This document shows positions 1-8,202 of a stretch of DNA of 64,000 nt, in pieces. Location: assembly GCA_945956935.1 (NCBI GenBank), contig CAMFJD010000004.1, forward strand, positions 1 through 64,000, written 5' to 3'. The notes under the pieces were generated by a model that worked only from the letters and a program-made list of their open reading frames with translations, did not search any database and had not been told where the DNA came from. The first letter of the stretch is position 1, and the number at the start of each line of letters is the position of its first letter. Source of the stretch: an uncultured Bacillota bacterium (GTDB lineage Bacteria; Bacillota_I; Bacilli_A; Culicoidibacterales; ZOR0006). The position numbers and the translations under genes are program-made.

Positions 1-49
1 ATCAATCAAATAAATGGTATTGGAAAATAGTGCAATTTGTTATTCCAAT

Positions 50-556
50 TTAGGTCATAAATTTCGATGGTTTTAACCGAACAACTTTTGATTTTCCTAA
101 AAGATCATGAATAAATCGACCGCCCGTGAATATATACACGATTACTTGTAAAAATGTAATTGGTAACAATAAAAATCGTCCAATCATTTCACGCAAAAAT
201 AAACGCCCAGGTTTAATCAATGTCCCATCAACTGATACAATGCGAATTCTCATCACAAGTTTCCCTATTGATTGCCCATTTAAAACAAGTGTTTCACCAA
301 CAAAAAGTAATGCAAAAACTCCTGCCATTAATCCAAATAATACAAAATAATTATCCGCTACATTCGGCATAATTGTTGATTCTAATATATAAATTGGAAT
401 AATCAATATAGCTGCATACATAGTCATATCAATCCAGTATGCTAAAACACGACGCCATAACGGTGCACGCATCAATGCTTCCGCTTGCATTTGCCTTGTT
501 AATTCCGCTAATAATTGCTCCCGTTCTTTTGTTGAATCATCTTTTTGATTTTGCAT
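50..556 (-). CDS. RDD family membrane protein
   Basis: Small 168-residue membrane protein of the RDD family. The diagnostic residues are visible: the first Arg and Asp in the RRVLAYWID stretch at residues 35-43 and the last Asp near 151 in the FIHDLLGK segment. Three hydrophobic segments lie at about 45-62, 70-90 and 128-145, preceded by a charged cytoplasmic N-terminus. The start ATG has a GAGGG ribosome site 7 bases upstream. It lies 13 bp downstream of dusB and is probably cotranscribed with it. RDD proteins are mostly uncharacterised; some affect ion exchange, but nothing here fixes a substrate. Confidence 0.8.
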   Translation of the reverse strand: MQNQKDDSTKEREQLLAELTRQMQAEALMRAPLWRRVLAYWIDMTMYAAILIIPIYILESTIMPNVADNYFVLFGLMAGVFALLFVGETLVLNGQSIGKLVMRIRIVSVDGTLIKPGRLFLREMIGRFLLLPITFLQVIVYIFTGGRFIHDLLGKSKVVRLKPSKFMT

Positions 557-569
557 CTATCTTCCCTCA

Positions 570-1565
570 CTAAAATAAAATTGGTTCGCCAGTTTCTAAA
601 TACTGCAAATAATCCAGCAATAATTTTTCCATTTCGGCAGCTGATTCAGTATGATTTATCAAATCTTTCACACGAGCACTCCCTTTAAGTCCTTTAATAT
701 ACCATGCAGCATGTGCACGCATTTCACGCGAACCAACTCGTTCACCCTTCAAATCCACTAGGCTTGCAAGGTGCTCATTTGCCACTGAAATTTTTTCTCG
801 CGCTGTTGGTTCAGGTAGTAATTCACCCGTAGTTAAGTAGTGTGCTGTTTGTTGAATCATCCATGGATTTCCAAGTGCTGCTCGACCGATCATCACGCCA
901 TCACAACCCGTTTGTTCCATCATTCGCTTTGCATCTTCCGGTGTTTTCACATCACCATTTCCTAGTACCGGAATCGATACCGACTGCTTTACTTGACGAA
1001 TATAGTCCCAATCTGCTGTTCCAGTATACATTTGTTTTGCTGTACGACCATGAACGGCAACTGCTTTTGCACCTGCAGCCTCAACTGCTTTTGCATTATT
1101 CACCACGTTAATTGATTGGCTATCCCACCCAATACGCATTTTCACTGTTACCGGCTTATCAACTGCTTCCACAACTGCTTTTACAATTTCATATACTTTA
1201 TTTTCATCTTGTAACAATTTAGCTCCAGCTTCATTTTTCGTAATTTTTGGCACCGGACACCCCATATTAATATCGATGATATCACTGGCACAATTCGCCT
1301 CAACAAATCTTGCAGCCTCAACAAAAATATCTTTTTCTGATCCGAAAATTTGCATTGCCATTGGATGCTCTTGTGGATCTACATATAACATTTTCAATGT
1401 TTTCTCATTACGAAAATGGACCGCTTTATCACTAACCATTTCTGCATAAATCAACCCTGCACCAAACCGTTTAATTAATGTTCGAAACGAAGCATTACAA
1501 ACTCCTGCCATTGGTGCTAGTGCAACTGGATTATCAATTTCGATATCACCAATTTTATACGCCAT
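570..1565 (-). CDS. dusB: tRNA-dihydrouridine synthase DusB
   Basis: FMN-dependent enzyme that reduces uridine to dihydrouridine in the tRNA D-loop using NADPH. At 331 residues it has normal length. The signature NMGCPVPK is at residues 100-107, with the catalytic Cys at 103. FMN and phosphate contacts are seen in the APMAGV N-terminus, the VKMRIGW strand, VHGRTA, GNGDV and MIGRAALGNPW. An AGGAG site precedes the ATG, and a TGGTATAAT extended -10 element lies about 65 bp upstream. dusB follows hslO-region genes in many Bacillota, as here. The exact uridine position modified cannot be read from sequence. Confidence 0.95.
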   Translation of the reverse strand: MAYKIGDIEIDNPVALAPMAGVCNASFRTLIKRFGAGLIYAEMVSDKAVHFRNEKTLKMLYVDPQEHPMAMQIFGSEKDIFVEAARFVEANCASDIIDINMGCPVPKITKNEAGAKLLQDENKVYEIVKAVVEAVDKPVTVKMRIGWDSQSINVVNNAKAVEAAGAKAVAVHGRTAKQMYTGTADWDYIRQVKQSVSIPVLGNGDVKTPEDAKRMMEQTGCDGVMIGRAALGNPWMIQQTAHYLTTGELLPEPTAREKISVANEHLASLVDLKGERVGSREMRAHAAWYIKGLKGSARVKDLINHTESAAEMEKLLLDYLQYLETGEPILF

Positions 1566-1887
1566 TTTTTATTCTCCTATCATAGATAGCTACTTGATAT
1601 TTTATAGCTTTCCTTTCAAATTGTATCAATTATACCATGTTCACAAACGAATAACTGTTGTAAATTCGTTAAAAATATTAGCAACAAAAACGATTGTATT
1701 ACACTTCACCCCATTATTTACGTAAAAAATAGTGTGGTGTTTTTATAGAATAAAATTAATGAGTAGAAGTGTATTGCGATAAAATGAAAAGAACTGACTC
1801 CTATTCAATACAGAAGTCAATCCTTTCTTTTCTAAAATTTTATAACGGGTTCGACTCAAATTATTCATTTCAAAATCTTTTTGATGC
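1566..1887. other. Intergenic region between VanY-type gene and dusB
   Basis: This 322 bp gap has no convincing gene. It holds the dusB promoter at 1629-1637. Two weak imperfect dyads lie at about 1713-1747 (CACCCCATTATT against AATAGTGTGGTG) and 1793-1819 (TGACT against AGTCA). Either could be a weak terminator for the VanY-type gene, but neither has a clean stem and U-tract for the minus strand. Confidence 0.5.
1629..1637 (-). promoter_or_regulatory. Extended -10 promoter element for dusB
   Basis: On the minus strand this reads TGGTATAAT, an ideal extended -10. The predicted transcript would begin near 1622, leaving a leader of about 57 nt. No good -35 hexamer is seen 17 bp upstream, which is normal for extended -10 promoters. 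Confidence 0.6.
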
Positions 1888-2697
1888 TTACCCTTGTACT
1901 AAATCAAAGTATTCTTCCATTGTTACATTTTTTTCATGAATTGCTTTTGCTAATTCTGGTCCTACATAACGGAAATGCCACGGCTCATATTGATAACCTG
2001 TAATACTTTCTTTTCCTTTTTTAAATCGTAATATGAAGCCATATTCGTGAGCATGTGATGCCAACCATTGACCTGTTGGTGTTTCCTCAAAACATATTTC
2101 TAAATAACAACTCATATCATCACCAACAAGATCAACAGCTAAACCAGTTTGATGTTCACTCTGCCCTGCTCGTGCACTATATTGATTAGCTGCTTCAGTC
2201 CCCGAAATTTCCTCATAACTTGCAAATAGTGACTCTTGTAAGGCATACGAACGATATCCGCTTCCTAATAGGAGTGCAATACCTTCATTTGCTGCTGCAC
2301 TGGTCATTGCCTCTAACGCAGTCGCTGCCTGTGCTCGTACATATTGTTCATCGCCAGAGATATTATCACGCATTGCTATATTTGGGACGACTAAATCACT
2401 TGGTTCATAGTCACTTGGAAATGGTCTTTGTTTATTGATAATAGCTGTTATACTCGCTGGTGTATCAATATCATACTCAGAAACCTCATTTTTTTGTTTA
2501 TCACTATCATCTAAAACTTGTGGCTTTTCTTCGTCTGATGTTAGAGGTAATATCGTTTCCCCTTTGTTCCACGTTTGCCACGCTGATACACCACTAACAA
2601 GCAATAAAAGTGCACACAATCCAGCCAAAATTACCGGTCCCTTTTTTATCCGTTTGCGTTTTTTATTGAGATACATTGATTTTTTTTGCTTACTCAT
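1888..2697 (-). CDS. Membrane-anchored VanY-type D-alanyl-D-alanine carboxypeptidase
   Basis: Zinc carboxypeptidase of family M15B that would trim the terminal D-Ala from peptidoglycan stem peptides outside the membrane. The 269 residues begin with a basic cytoplasmic end and one transmembrane anchor at about 20-40. The catalytic domain carries the SxHxxGxAxD zinc motif (His182, Asp189) and the ExxH motif (Glu238, His241), plus the GSGYRS segment at 145-150. The start overlaps the stop of the upstream 77-residue gene by 4 bp, so translation is probably coupled. It is more likely a housekeeping wall-maturation enzyme than a vancomycin determinant, because no vanHAX-like genes are nearby. Confidence 0.9.
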   Translation of the reverse strand: MSKQKKSMYLNKKRKRIKKGPVILAGLCALLLLVSGVSAWQTWNKGETILPLTSDEEKPQVLDDSDKQKNEVSEYDIDTPASITAIINKQRPFPSDYEPSDLVVPNIAMRDNISGDEQYVRAQAATALEAMTSAAANEGIALLLGSGYRSYALQESLFASYEEISGTEAANQYSARAGQSEHQTGLAVDLVGDDMSCYLEICFEETPTGQWLASHAHEYGFILRFKKGKESITGYQYEPWHFRYVGPELAKAIHEKNVTMEEYFDLVQG

Positions 2698-2927
2698 TCA
2701 TTTGTTACCTGAATTGGAAACGCATCAGCTGGTAATGTGCCAAGTGATTGCGTTGTTGAACCTTCTGTTTGCGTTTGTTCTGTTTGTGTATCTGGTGTTT
2801 TTTCATCCCCATTTTGACTCATAAAAAACACACCGCCACCGACAAGTAGTCCTAAGATAACGATAATCCCAATAATAATTGGTCCTTTTTTCAATCGCTT
2901 TTTTTGATTACTTACATAAATTGCCAC
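2694..2927 (-). CDS. Small single-pass membrane protein, sister of VanY anchor
   Basis: A 77-residue protein with no family I recognise. It has a basic N-terminus, one transmembrane helix at about 15-36 and a short Thr/Gln/Glu-rich outer tail. Its first 35 residues closely resemble the N-terminal anchor of the next gene: both have a basic stretch followed by KKGP and a hydrophobic helix. The start is GTG, supported by a GGAGG site 9 bases upstream, and the stop overlaps the next ATG. It may be a partner of the carboxypeptidase or a remnant of a duplicated anchor. Confidence 0.7.
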   Translation of the reverse strand: MAIYVSNQKKRLKKGPIIIGIIVILGLLVGGGVFFMSQNGDEKTPDTQTEQTQTEGSTTQSLGTLPADAFPIQVTNE

Positions 2928-2942
2928 GTAAAATTTCCTCCT

Positions 2943-5363
2943 TTATTTTTTTAGTGCCTCTTGTAATGAGACTTTATTCAACGCACGTTGCGCCATTTTA
3001 ATCGATATGTAGTATACAACAAGTACAATAACTAACCCTAAACCAACAAATGGCCATGATAAACGAACTGGTAAGCCAACACCAATCTCTTGACCAATCA
3101 ATTGTGTAACAACAGTCACAACTTGTAATGCTGCTGGAATACTCACAACATACGCTAAAAATACAACTGGTGTGTAGATATTTAATGCAATTGAAGATAC
3201 TTCTTTTTTATTATATCCCATTACTTTTAATAATGAGATTACTTTGCGATTATCATCCACTGAGAAATTAGAGACAAGTGCAATCATTACAAGCCCAAGC
3301 CCTGCTGCAAAACCGGTGAAAATGCCGAGCATCATCGTCATTTGTTGATTGAGCTGTGTCATATTTTCAACTAAATCTGTTAACGACATCACACTCGCAA
3401 CACCTGCTTCATTTTTTAAATTGGTTTTGTCATCTAAGGATTGAACAGCATTAAATGCAGTGGAATTGTATCCAAGTAAAGCATTAACAGTTTCAATGTC
3501 TGTATATGCATAGTTTCCATTAAATGCATGGGTAACGCCAACAACTTCTAACTCGATTGTTTTACCATTATCTGTCACTGCCTTAACAACATCACCAACT
3601 TCTATTCCAAATCCACTCTCAACAAAACTATTGATAACGACACCTTCACTTACTTTCTCAGTAATATCACGTCCACTACTATCTAATAAGCGGTTAAGCG
3701 TTGTTTCTGGACGAAGTCCTGTCAACTCAATACTTGATTGACTCGCGTCAATTGATTGTAAGAAGCTTGACTCACTCGTATAACCATCAAAATCAACTTT
3801 TGCAACTGTAATTGGTTCATCTGATTCGCCTACACGTTCATTTGGTAACTCATATGCTTGCGTATACTGTACTTGACTATTATAACTAGCAGCACCAAAT
3901 GCATTACTTGTAACATCTTCAATCATTGTCATCAATAAAAATGCAAAATTTATGAGTACTCCTGAGAGAAACGCTCCAAAGAAAACCATAAATAAACGGC
4001 CATATCCACGACTTGCCAATGAATAACGGAACTGATTTTTAAAACTCAAATTAAGTTTATCAATGAGGCGTGCCAATCCATTCACATGTGTGTCACTTCC
4101 AGGACTTAATAACCAAATTGGTGCATGTCGTAGAGCAATAAAGCTGACAAACCATGTCACAATTCCAATAATAACCATTGGTCCAAACATCCCTATCACA
4201 GTTCTATCCATGAGTGGATGAATATCAAACGCAGGCATATTGATCATTGAACGTAAAATATCTGATACTGGAAATGCTAATCCATAACCGATCCAATAAC
4301 CTATAATAGCGCCACCAAAGCCTATAACAACTGCATACACAAAGTAACTTGCCATTATTTCTGAACGACGATATCCAAGTGCTTTTAATACACCTATTTG
4401 CTCTTTTTCATTATTGATTTGGCGACGAATTGTCAATGCAACCATGATTGCCGTAATCCCTGATAAAAATGCTAACATGATTGTCGACATCACCGCACTC
4501 ATTTCAGCACGACTTTCTAAAATACTCGTTCGTGGGTTCTCATCAATGCTAATGATATACTCAAACGTTTTCACTTCATCATCTGCTACAAGTGCATCAT
4601 ACTGCGCTTGTATATTGGATTCATCATTAAATACTGCTGAATACATTGTTTGTGCTTGTGCTTCAATGCGATCGAATTCAGTATTTGTAAAATGTAAAAT
4701 TGCATCACGATCAGCCATATAAAGTGGTGAATCTAGTGAAACAATTGGAAAAACTTGATCAACATCATAAACAGACCCTGTAATTGTATACGTTTTTCCA
4801 TTAATTTCATATTCATCACCAATAGACAACCCATTTGCATTTAAAAAAGGCTCATTCATCGTCACTTCGTTATCTTGCTCTGGCAAACGACCTTCAACAA
4901 CGTATGATTTATTGATTTGCTCATTCGTTTTCAACGCTAAAAAATGATAATCAACATCATTCACTGTATCAGTAAACATTTTTTGTACACGAGGCTCTAT
5001 GCTGAAATTGTGTTCATCTGCCAAACTTTGTGCTTGTTGTGTTAAATACGGTGTCATATCAACTTTATACGTTGTAAAAAGATTGCTAATATTATCTGTT
5101 GCTATCAACTCAGTAACTGGAATATCATAATCACTAAGAATTTCTTCTACTTGCGTTTGTGTTAAATTAATACTCGGTACAAAACTAAAATCTTCTTGAT
5201 TTTGTTCTTGAAAATACGTATCTGAACCAACATAAATCACATCATTGGAGTATGTCATCATCGCATATAACAATGTTGAAACAATCACAAGAATCATGAG
5301 ACCGAATGTCTGCATTTTATGATTTTTCAAACTACGTAATGTATTTAAAAACAACCGGATCAT
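2943..5363 (-). CDS. ABC transporter permease, FtsX/MacB type, two FtsX domains
   Basis: Large permease of the type that works with MacB/LolD-like ATPases, usually moving lipids, lipoproteins or peptides or coupling ATP hydrolysis to work outside the membrane. I place the start at the ATG that overlaps the ATPase stop as ATGA, with GAGGTG 8 bases upstream; this gives 806 residues rather than the slightly longer GTG form. One helix at the N-terminus is followed by a long extracellular domain (about 40-290), a three-helix FtsX block (about 290-410), a second extracellular domain and a C-terminal three-helix block. The substrate is unknown. Antimicrobial-peptide export is possible, but no two-component system is adjacent. 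Confidence 0.88.
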   Translation of the reverse strand: MIRLFLNTLRSLKNHKMQTFGLMILVIVSTLLYAMMTYSNDVIYVGSDTYFQEQNQEDFSFVPSINLTQTQVEEILSDYDIPVTELIATDNISNLFTTYKVDMTPYLTQQAQSLADEHNFSIEPRVQKMFTDTVNDVDYHFLALKTNEQINKSYVVEGRLPEQDNEVTMNEPFLNANGLSIGDEYEINGKTYTITGSVYDVDQVFPIVSLDSPLYMADRDAILHFTNTEFDRIEAQAQTMYSAVFNDESNIQAQYDALVADDEVKTFEYIISIDENPRTSILESRAEMSAVMSTIMLAFLSGITAIMVALTIRRQINNEKEQIGVLKALGYRRSEIMASYFVYAVVIGFGGAIIGYWIGYGLAFPVSDILRSMINMPAFDIHPLMDRTVIGMFGPMVIIGIVTWFVSFIALRHAPIWLLSPGSDTHVNGLARLIDKLNLSFKNQFRYSLASRGYGRLFMVFFGAFLSGVLINFAFLLMTMIEDVTSNAFGAASYNSQVQYTQAYELPNERVGESDEPITVAKVDFDGYTSESSFLQSIDASQSSIELTGLRPETTLNRLLDSSGRDITEKVSEGVVINSFVESGFGIEVGDVVKAVTDNGKTIELEVVGVTHAFNGNYAYTDIETVNALLGYNSTAFNAVQSLDDKTNLKNEAGVASVMSLTDLVENMTQLNQQMTMMLGIFTGFAAGLGLVMIALVSNFSVDDNRKVISLLKVMGYNKKEVSSIALNIYTPVVFLAYVVSIPAALQVVTVVTQLIGQEIGVGLPVRLSWPFVGLGLVIVLVVYYISIKMAQRALNKVSLQEALKK

Positions 5364-6067
5364 GCCCACTGCACCTCACTCGCCGCAATTGGTGTATCAT
5401 TTTCATAATGTTCAACAATTTTACCACTATTCATTCGAATGACACGGTTCGCCATCGCTGCAATACCAGGGTTATGTGTCACAATAATGAGCGTTGTTCC
5501 ATATTCTTTATTTACTTTTTGTAATACTTCGAGTACTTTTTTACCTGTATTCTCATCTAATGCACCTGTTGGCTCATCACAGAACATAAGTTGTGGATTT
5601 TTTGCCAATGCACGTGCGATTGAAATACGTTGTTGCTGACCTCCTGATAATTGGAATGGAAATTTCTTGCGATGATCATACATTTCAACACTTTTTAAAA
5701 TTTGATCAATATCTAATTTATCATTTGCGATGTAGCGACCTACTTCAACATTTTCGGTAATCGTTAAATTTGGTAATAAGTTATACGATTGGAAAATAAA
5801 CCCAATTTTATCACGACGTAACTTTGTTAATTGGGCATCACTCATTGCACTAGTAATCTCATTTTGAAACGTGATTGTCCCACTGTCAATTCGATCGAGC
5901 CCGCTCATAACATTTAACATCGTCGATTTCCCACTTCCTGAAGGCCCTAGTAATACAACAACTTCTCCCTCAAAAATTGTTAAATCAACACCATCTAATG
6001 CATGTACAAGTGTATCACCTTTTCCATATACTTTTTTTACAGCCTCTAATGTCATAATCGCTTCCAT
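5360..6067 (-). CDS. ABC transporter ATP-binding protein, MacB/LolD type
   Basis: ATPase partner of the following FtsX-type permease. The 235 residues show Walker A GPSGSGKS at 41-48, Q-loop Gln93, signature LSGGQ at 140-144, Walker B MFCDEP near 161-166 and the H-loop His198. The LSGGQQQR form and overall length are typical of the MacB/LolD group. GAGGTGG stands 7 bases before the ATG. The gene starts 36 bp after hslO with no terminator between, so it may share the hslO transcript, and it overlaps the permease start by 4 bp. Confidence 0.93.
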   Translation of the reverse strand: MEAIMTLEAVKKVYGKGDTLVHALDGVDLTIFEGEVVVLLGPSGSGKSTMLNVMSGLDRIDSGTITFQNEITSAMSDAQLTKLRRDKIGFIFQSYNLLPNLTITENVEVGRYIANDKLDIDQILKSVEMYDHRKKFPFQLSGGQQQRISIARALAKNPQLMFCDEPTGALDENTGKKVLEVLQKVNKEYGTTLIIVTHNPGIAAMANRVIRMNSGKIVEHYENDTPIAASEVQWA

Positions 6068-6103
6068 TTTTATTCCACCTCTCTTGATTCAGCTTATTCA
6101 TAT

Positions 6104-6988
6104 TTATTTTTGGTTTCTTTTAGCATCTGCTAGTAAAATTTCAAGTTGCTCAATATCAAATTCATACACTTCGTTACAGAAGTGACATTGTGCACTCGCA
6201 CCTCCATCCGCAATCATATTACGAATTTCATCTTCTCCTAGTGCAACAATTCCACGTGCAAAACGCTCATACGAACATTGGCAATGAAAACGAACTGGTA
6301 ATCGCTCTAAAATTTGCGCATCATTCCCTGCTAATAAATCAAGAATATCTTCTGGTGTTTTACCATCATGTAGCAACTCAACTGTTGTTGGCATTTTTGC
6401 TAAAGCAGCTTCGATTTTAGCAATTGTCTCTTCACTTGCTCCAGGCAATAATTGAATAATAAATCCACCGGCAGATTCAACTTCATTTTCTGGATTAATA
6501 TAAACACCTAATGCAACCGCACTTGGCACTTGTTCACTAACTGTAAAATAGTATGCTAAATCTTCAGCAATCTCTCCACTTACAAGCGCACTCTCGCTCG
6601 TAAATAATTCTCGTAATCCAATATCTTTAACAACACGTACACTTCCTTGCGTCCCAACAACTGCTTTCACATCAACTTTACCAGTTTGTGTGTTATGAAA
6701 ATGCACATGTGGTTGATCACAATATCCGCCAACTTCTCCTTTAGCATTTGCATCAATCACAATCTTTCCAATCGGTCCATTTCCTTCAATACGTAATGTT
6801 AATCGTTGATTTCCTTTTAACATCGCACCCATAATTGCCCCCGCACTTGCACTTCTTCCAAGTGCTGCTGCAGCTGCAGGTAATGCGTCATGGCGTCTTA
6901 CCATTTCTGCTACTGTTTGTGATGTATGTGCAATATAGACACGCGCTTCGTTGTTAAACGCTAATGCTTTAATAATATAATCAATCAT
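6104..6988 (-). CDS. hslO: Redox-regulated chaperone Hsp33
   Basis: Holdase chaperone that is switched on by oxidation and releases zinc when its cysteines form disulfides. I choose the ATG at 6988 (294 residues, beginning MIDYIIKAL) over a longer in-frame start. It matches the family N-terminus, has an AGAGAGG site upstream, and a good promoter (TTACGA-17-TATAAT, 7025-7053) lies inside the longer reading. The redox switch is visible as C-x-C (236, 238) and C-x-x-C (268, 271) near the C-terminus. hslO next to dusB-side genes is conserved in Bacillus order, though here an ABC exporter and VanY-type gene are inserted. Confidence 0.95.
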   Translation of the reverse strand: MIDYIIKALAFNNEARVYIAHTSQTVAEMVRRHDALPAAAAALGRSASAGAIMGAMLKGNQRLTLRIEGNGPIGKIVIDANAKGEVGGYCDQPHVHFHNTQTGKVDVKAVVGTQGSVRVVKDIGLRELFTSESALVSGEIAEDLAYYFTVSEQVPSAVALGVYINPENEVESAGGFIIQLLPGASEETIAKIEAALAKMPTTVELLHDGKTPEDILDLLAGNDAQILERLPVRFHCQCSYERFARGIVALGEDEIRNMIADGGASAQCHFCNEVYEFDIEQLEILLADAKRNQK

Positions 6989-7024
6989 TTTATCGGCCTC
7001 TCTTTCAAAAAAACACTTAAATTC

Positions 7025-7053
7025 ATTATAACGATTATCCCCTAATTTCGTAA
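7025..7053 (-). promoter_or_regulatory. Sigma-A-type promoter for hslO
   Basis: The minus strand reads TTACGA, 17 bp, TATAAT. The implied start near 7018 leaves a leader of about 30 nt before the 6988 ATG. Its position inside the alternative longer hslO reading argues against that longer start. Confidence 0.65.
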
Positions 7054-7140
7054 CCGTATTTGTCATTTCTAATTAATTCATTAAACAAGTATGTTTTTTG
7101 CGAATAGTTCGTGCTATTTTATAATATTTTTATCAAAAAC

Positions 7141-7213
7141 AAAACAAAAAAACTCCAAATGAGAGTATCCATCACACATCTACTCGTGGGTGTGTCTATC
7201 TCACATTTAGAGT
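7141..7213 (-). terminator. Rho-independent terminator after arcC
   Basis: A long imperfect hairpin pairs ACTC-AAATG-GA at 7152-7164 with its complement at 7201-7213, with a further CACAC/GTGTG stem inside. On the minus strand it is followed by a run of seven U residues. It closes the arginine deiminase operon. Confidence 0.8.
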
Positions 7214-7233
7214 CTTTATTTAAATATCCATGA

Positions 7234-8169
7234 TTATTCATGAACAATTGTTCCACTTTCACCTTTCAGTGCCAAATCTGCTTGCTCAAGTGCAGCAATT
7301 AATGCTGTTTTCCCTGGATTTTCTTGAACAAATTGGATAGCTGCTTCCACTTTCGGCAACATACTTCCTGCCGGAAAATGACCTGCTTCAATATACATTT
7401 TTGCTTGTTCAACACTCATTGCATCAACAGCTTGCTGTTGTGGTGTGCCATAATGAATAGCAACTCTTTCAACTGCAGTTAAAATTACAAGCATATCGGC
7501 ATGTAATGCTGTCGCTAGTGTTTGAGCTGCAAAATCTTTATCGATAACAGCTGCGACACCTTTGTAGTGGCCATTTTCCATAACAACTGGAACTCCACCA
7601 CCCCCACAGGCAATTGGAATAACCCCTTGCTCAACTAACAATTCAATAACGTGTTTTTCAACAATCTCAACTGGCTTTGGTGATGCTACAACTCGCCGAT
7701 AACCCCGACCTGCATCCTCTTTCATTACATATCCTTTTTCAACTGATAATTTATTCGCTTCTTCTTGCGTATAAAATGGTCCAATTGGCTTTGTTGGATC
7801 TTGAAATGCCTGATCAAATTCATCAACAACAACTTGTGTAACAATAGCTGCGACATCTTTTTTCATTCCACGTTGATGAAATTCTGTTTCAATAGCTTGT
7901 TGAATGTGATAACCAATCATGCCTTGACTCATAGCATCACATACATCGAAAGGCATTGCAGGTGTTGTCACATCTGCCAATTCATTTTGAATAACTATCC
8001 GGCCAACTTGTGGTCCATTCCCATGAACAATTATGAGTTCATGACCTGCTTCAATAATATCTACTAAATGACGAACTGTTTCAGTTACGACTTCAAGTTG
8101 TGACTGAGCAGTCGCCGGTTTTCCTTCTGCCTGTAAGGCATTTCCCCCGAGTGCTACGACGATTCTCAT
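7234..8169 (-). CDS. arcC: Carbamate kinase
   Basis: Last step of the arginine deiminase pathway: carbamoyl phosphate plus ADP gives ATP, ammonia and CO2. I choose the ATG at 8169 (311 residues, MRIVVALGGNAL) because AAAGGA lies 8 bases before it and this is the usual family N-terminus. The nucleotide-binding GGNAL, the HGNGPQVG loop (about 51-58), the GYHIQQ segment and the VIDKDFAA region are present. It is the last gene of arcA-argF-carrier-arcC and is followed by a strong terminator. Its presence shows that citrulline breakdown here serves energy and acid tolerance, not arginine synthesis. Confidence 0.96.
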   Translation of the reverse strand: MRIVVALGGNALQAEGKPATAQSQLEVVTETVRHLVDIIEAGHELIIVHGNGPQVGRIVIQNELADVTTPAMPFDVCDAMSQGMIGYHIQQAIETEFHQRGMKKDVAAIVTQVVVDEFDQAFQDPTKPIGPFYTQEEANKLSVEKGYVMKEDAGRGYRRVVASPKPVEIVEKHVIELLVEQGVIPIACGGGGVPVVMENGHYKGVAAVIDKDFAAQTLATALHADMLVILTAVERVAIHYGTPQQQAVDAMSVEQAKMYIEAGHFPAGSMLPKVEAAIQFVQENPGKTALIAALEQADLALKGESGTIVHE

Positions 8170-8202
8170 AGTACACATCCTTTCACAATGATATTTCTAT
8201 AA

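Noticed and set aside
842-1111. Plus-strand open frames opposite the main genes throughout the window
   Set aside because: They lie antisense to well-conserved genes, lack ribosome sites and show no family similarity; they are by-products of codon use on the coding strand.
1888-2697. Vancomycin resistance determinant
   Set aside because: The VanY-type peptidase stands without vanH, vanA/B or vanX-like genes or a VanRS pair, so a wall-maintenance role is more likely.
6989-7066. Longer N-terminus for hslO
   Set aside because: The extra 26 residues do not resemble Hsp33 and contain a good promoter (7025-7053); the 6988 ATG has its own ribosome site.
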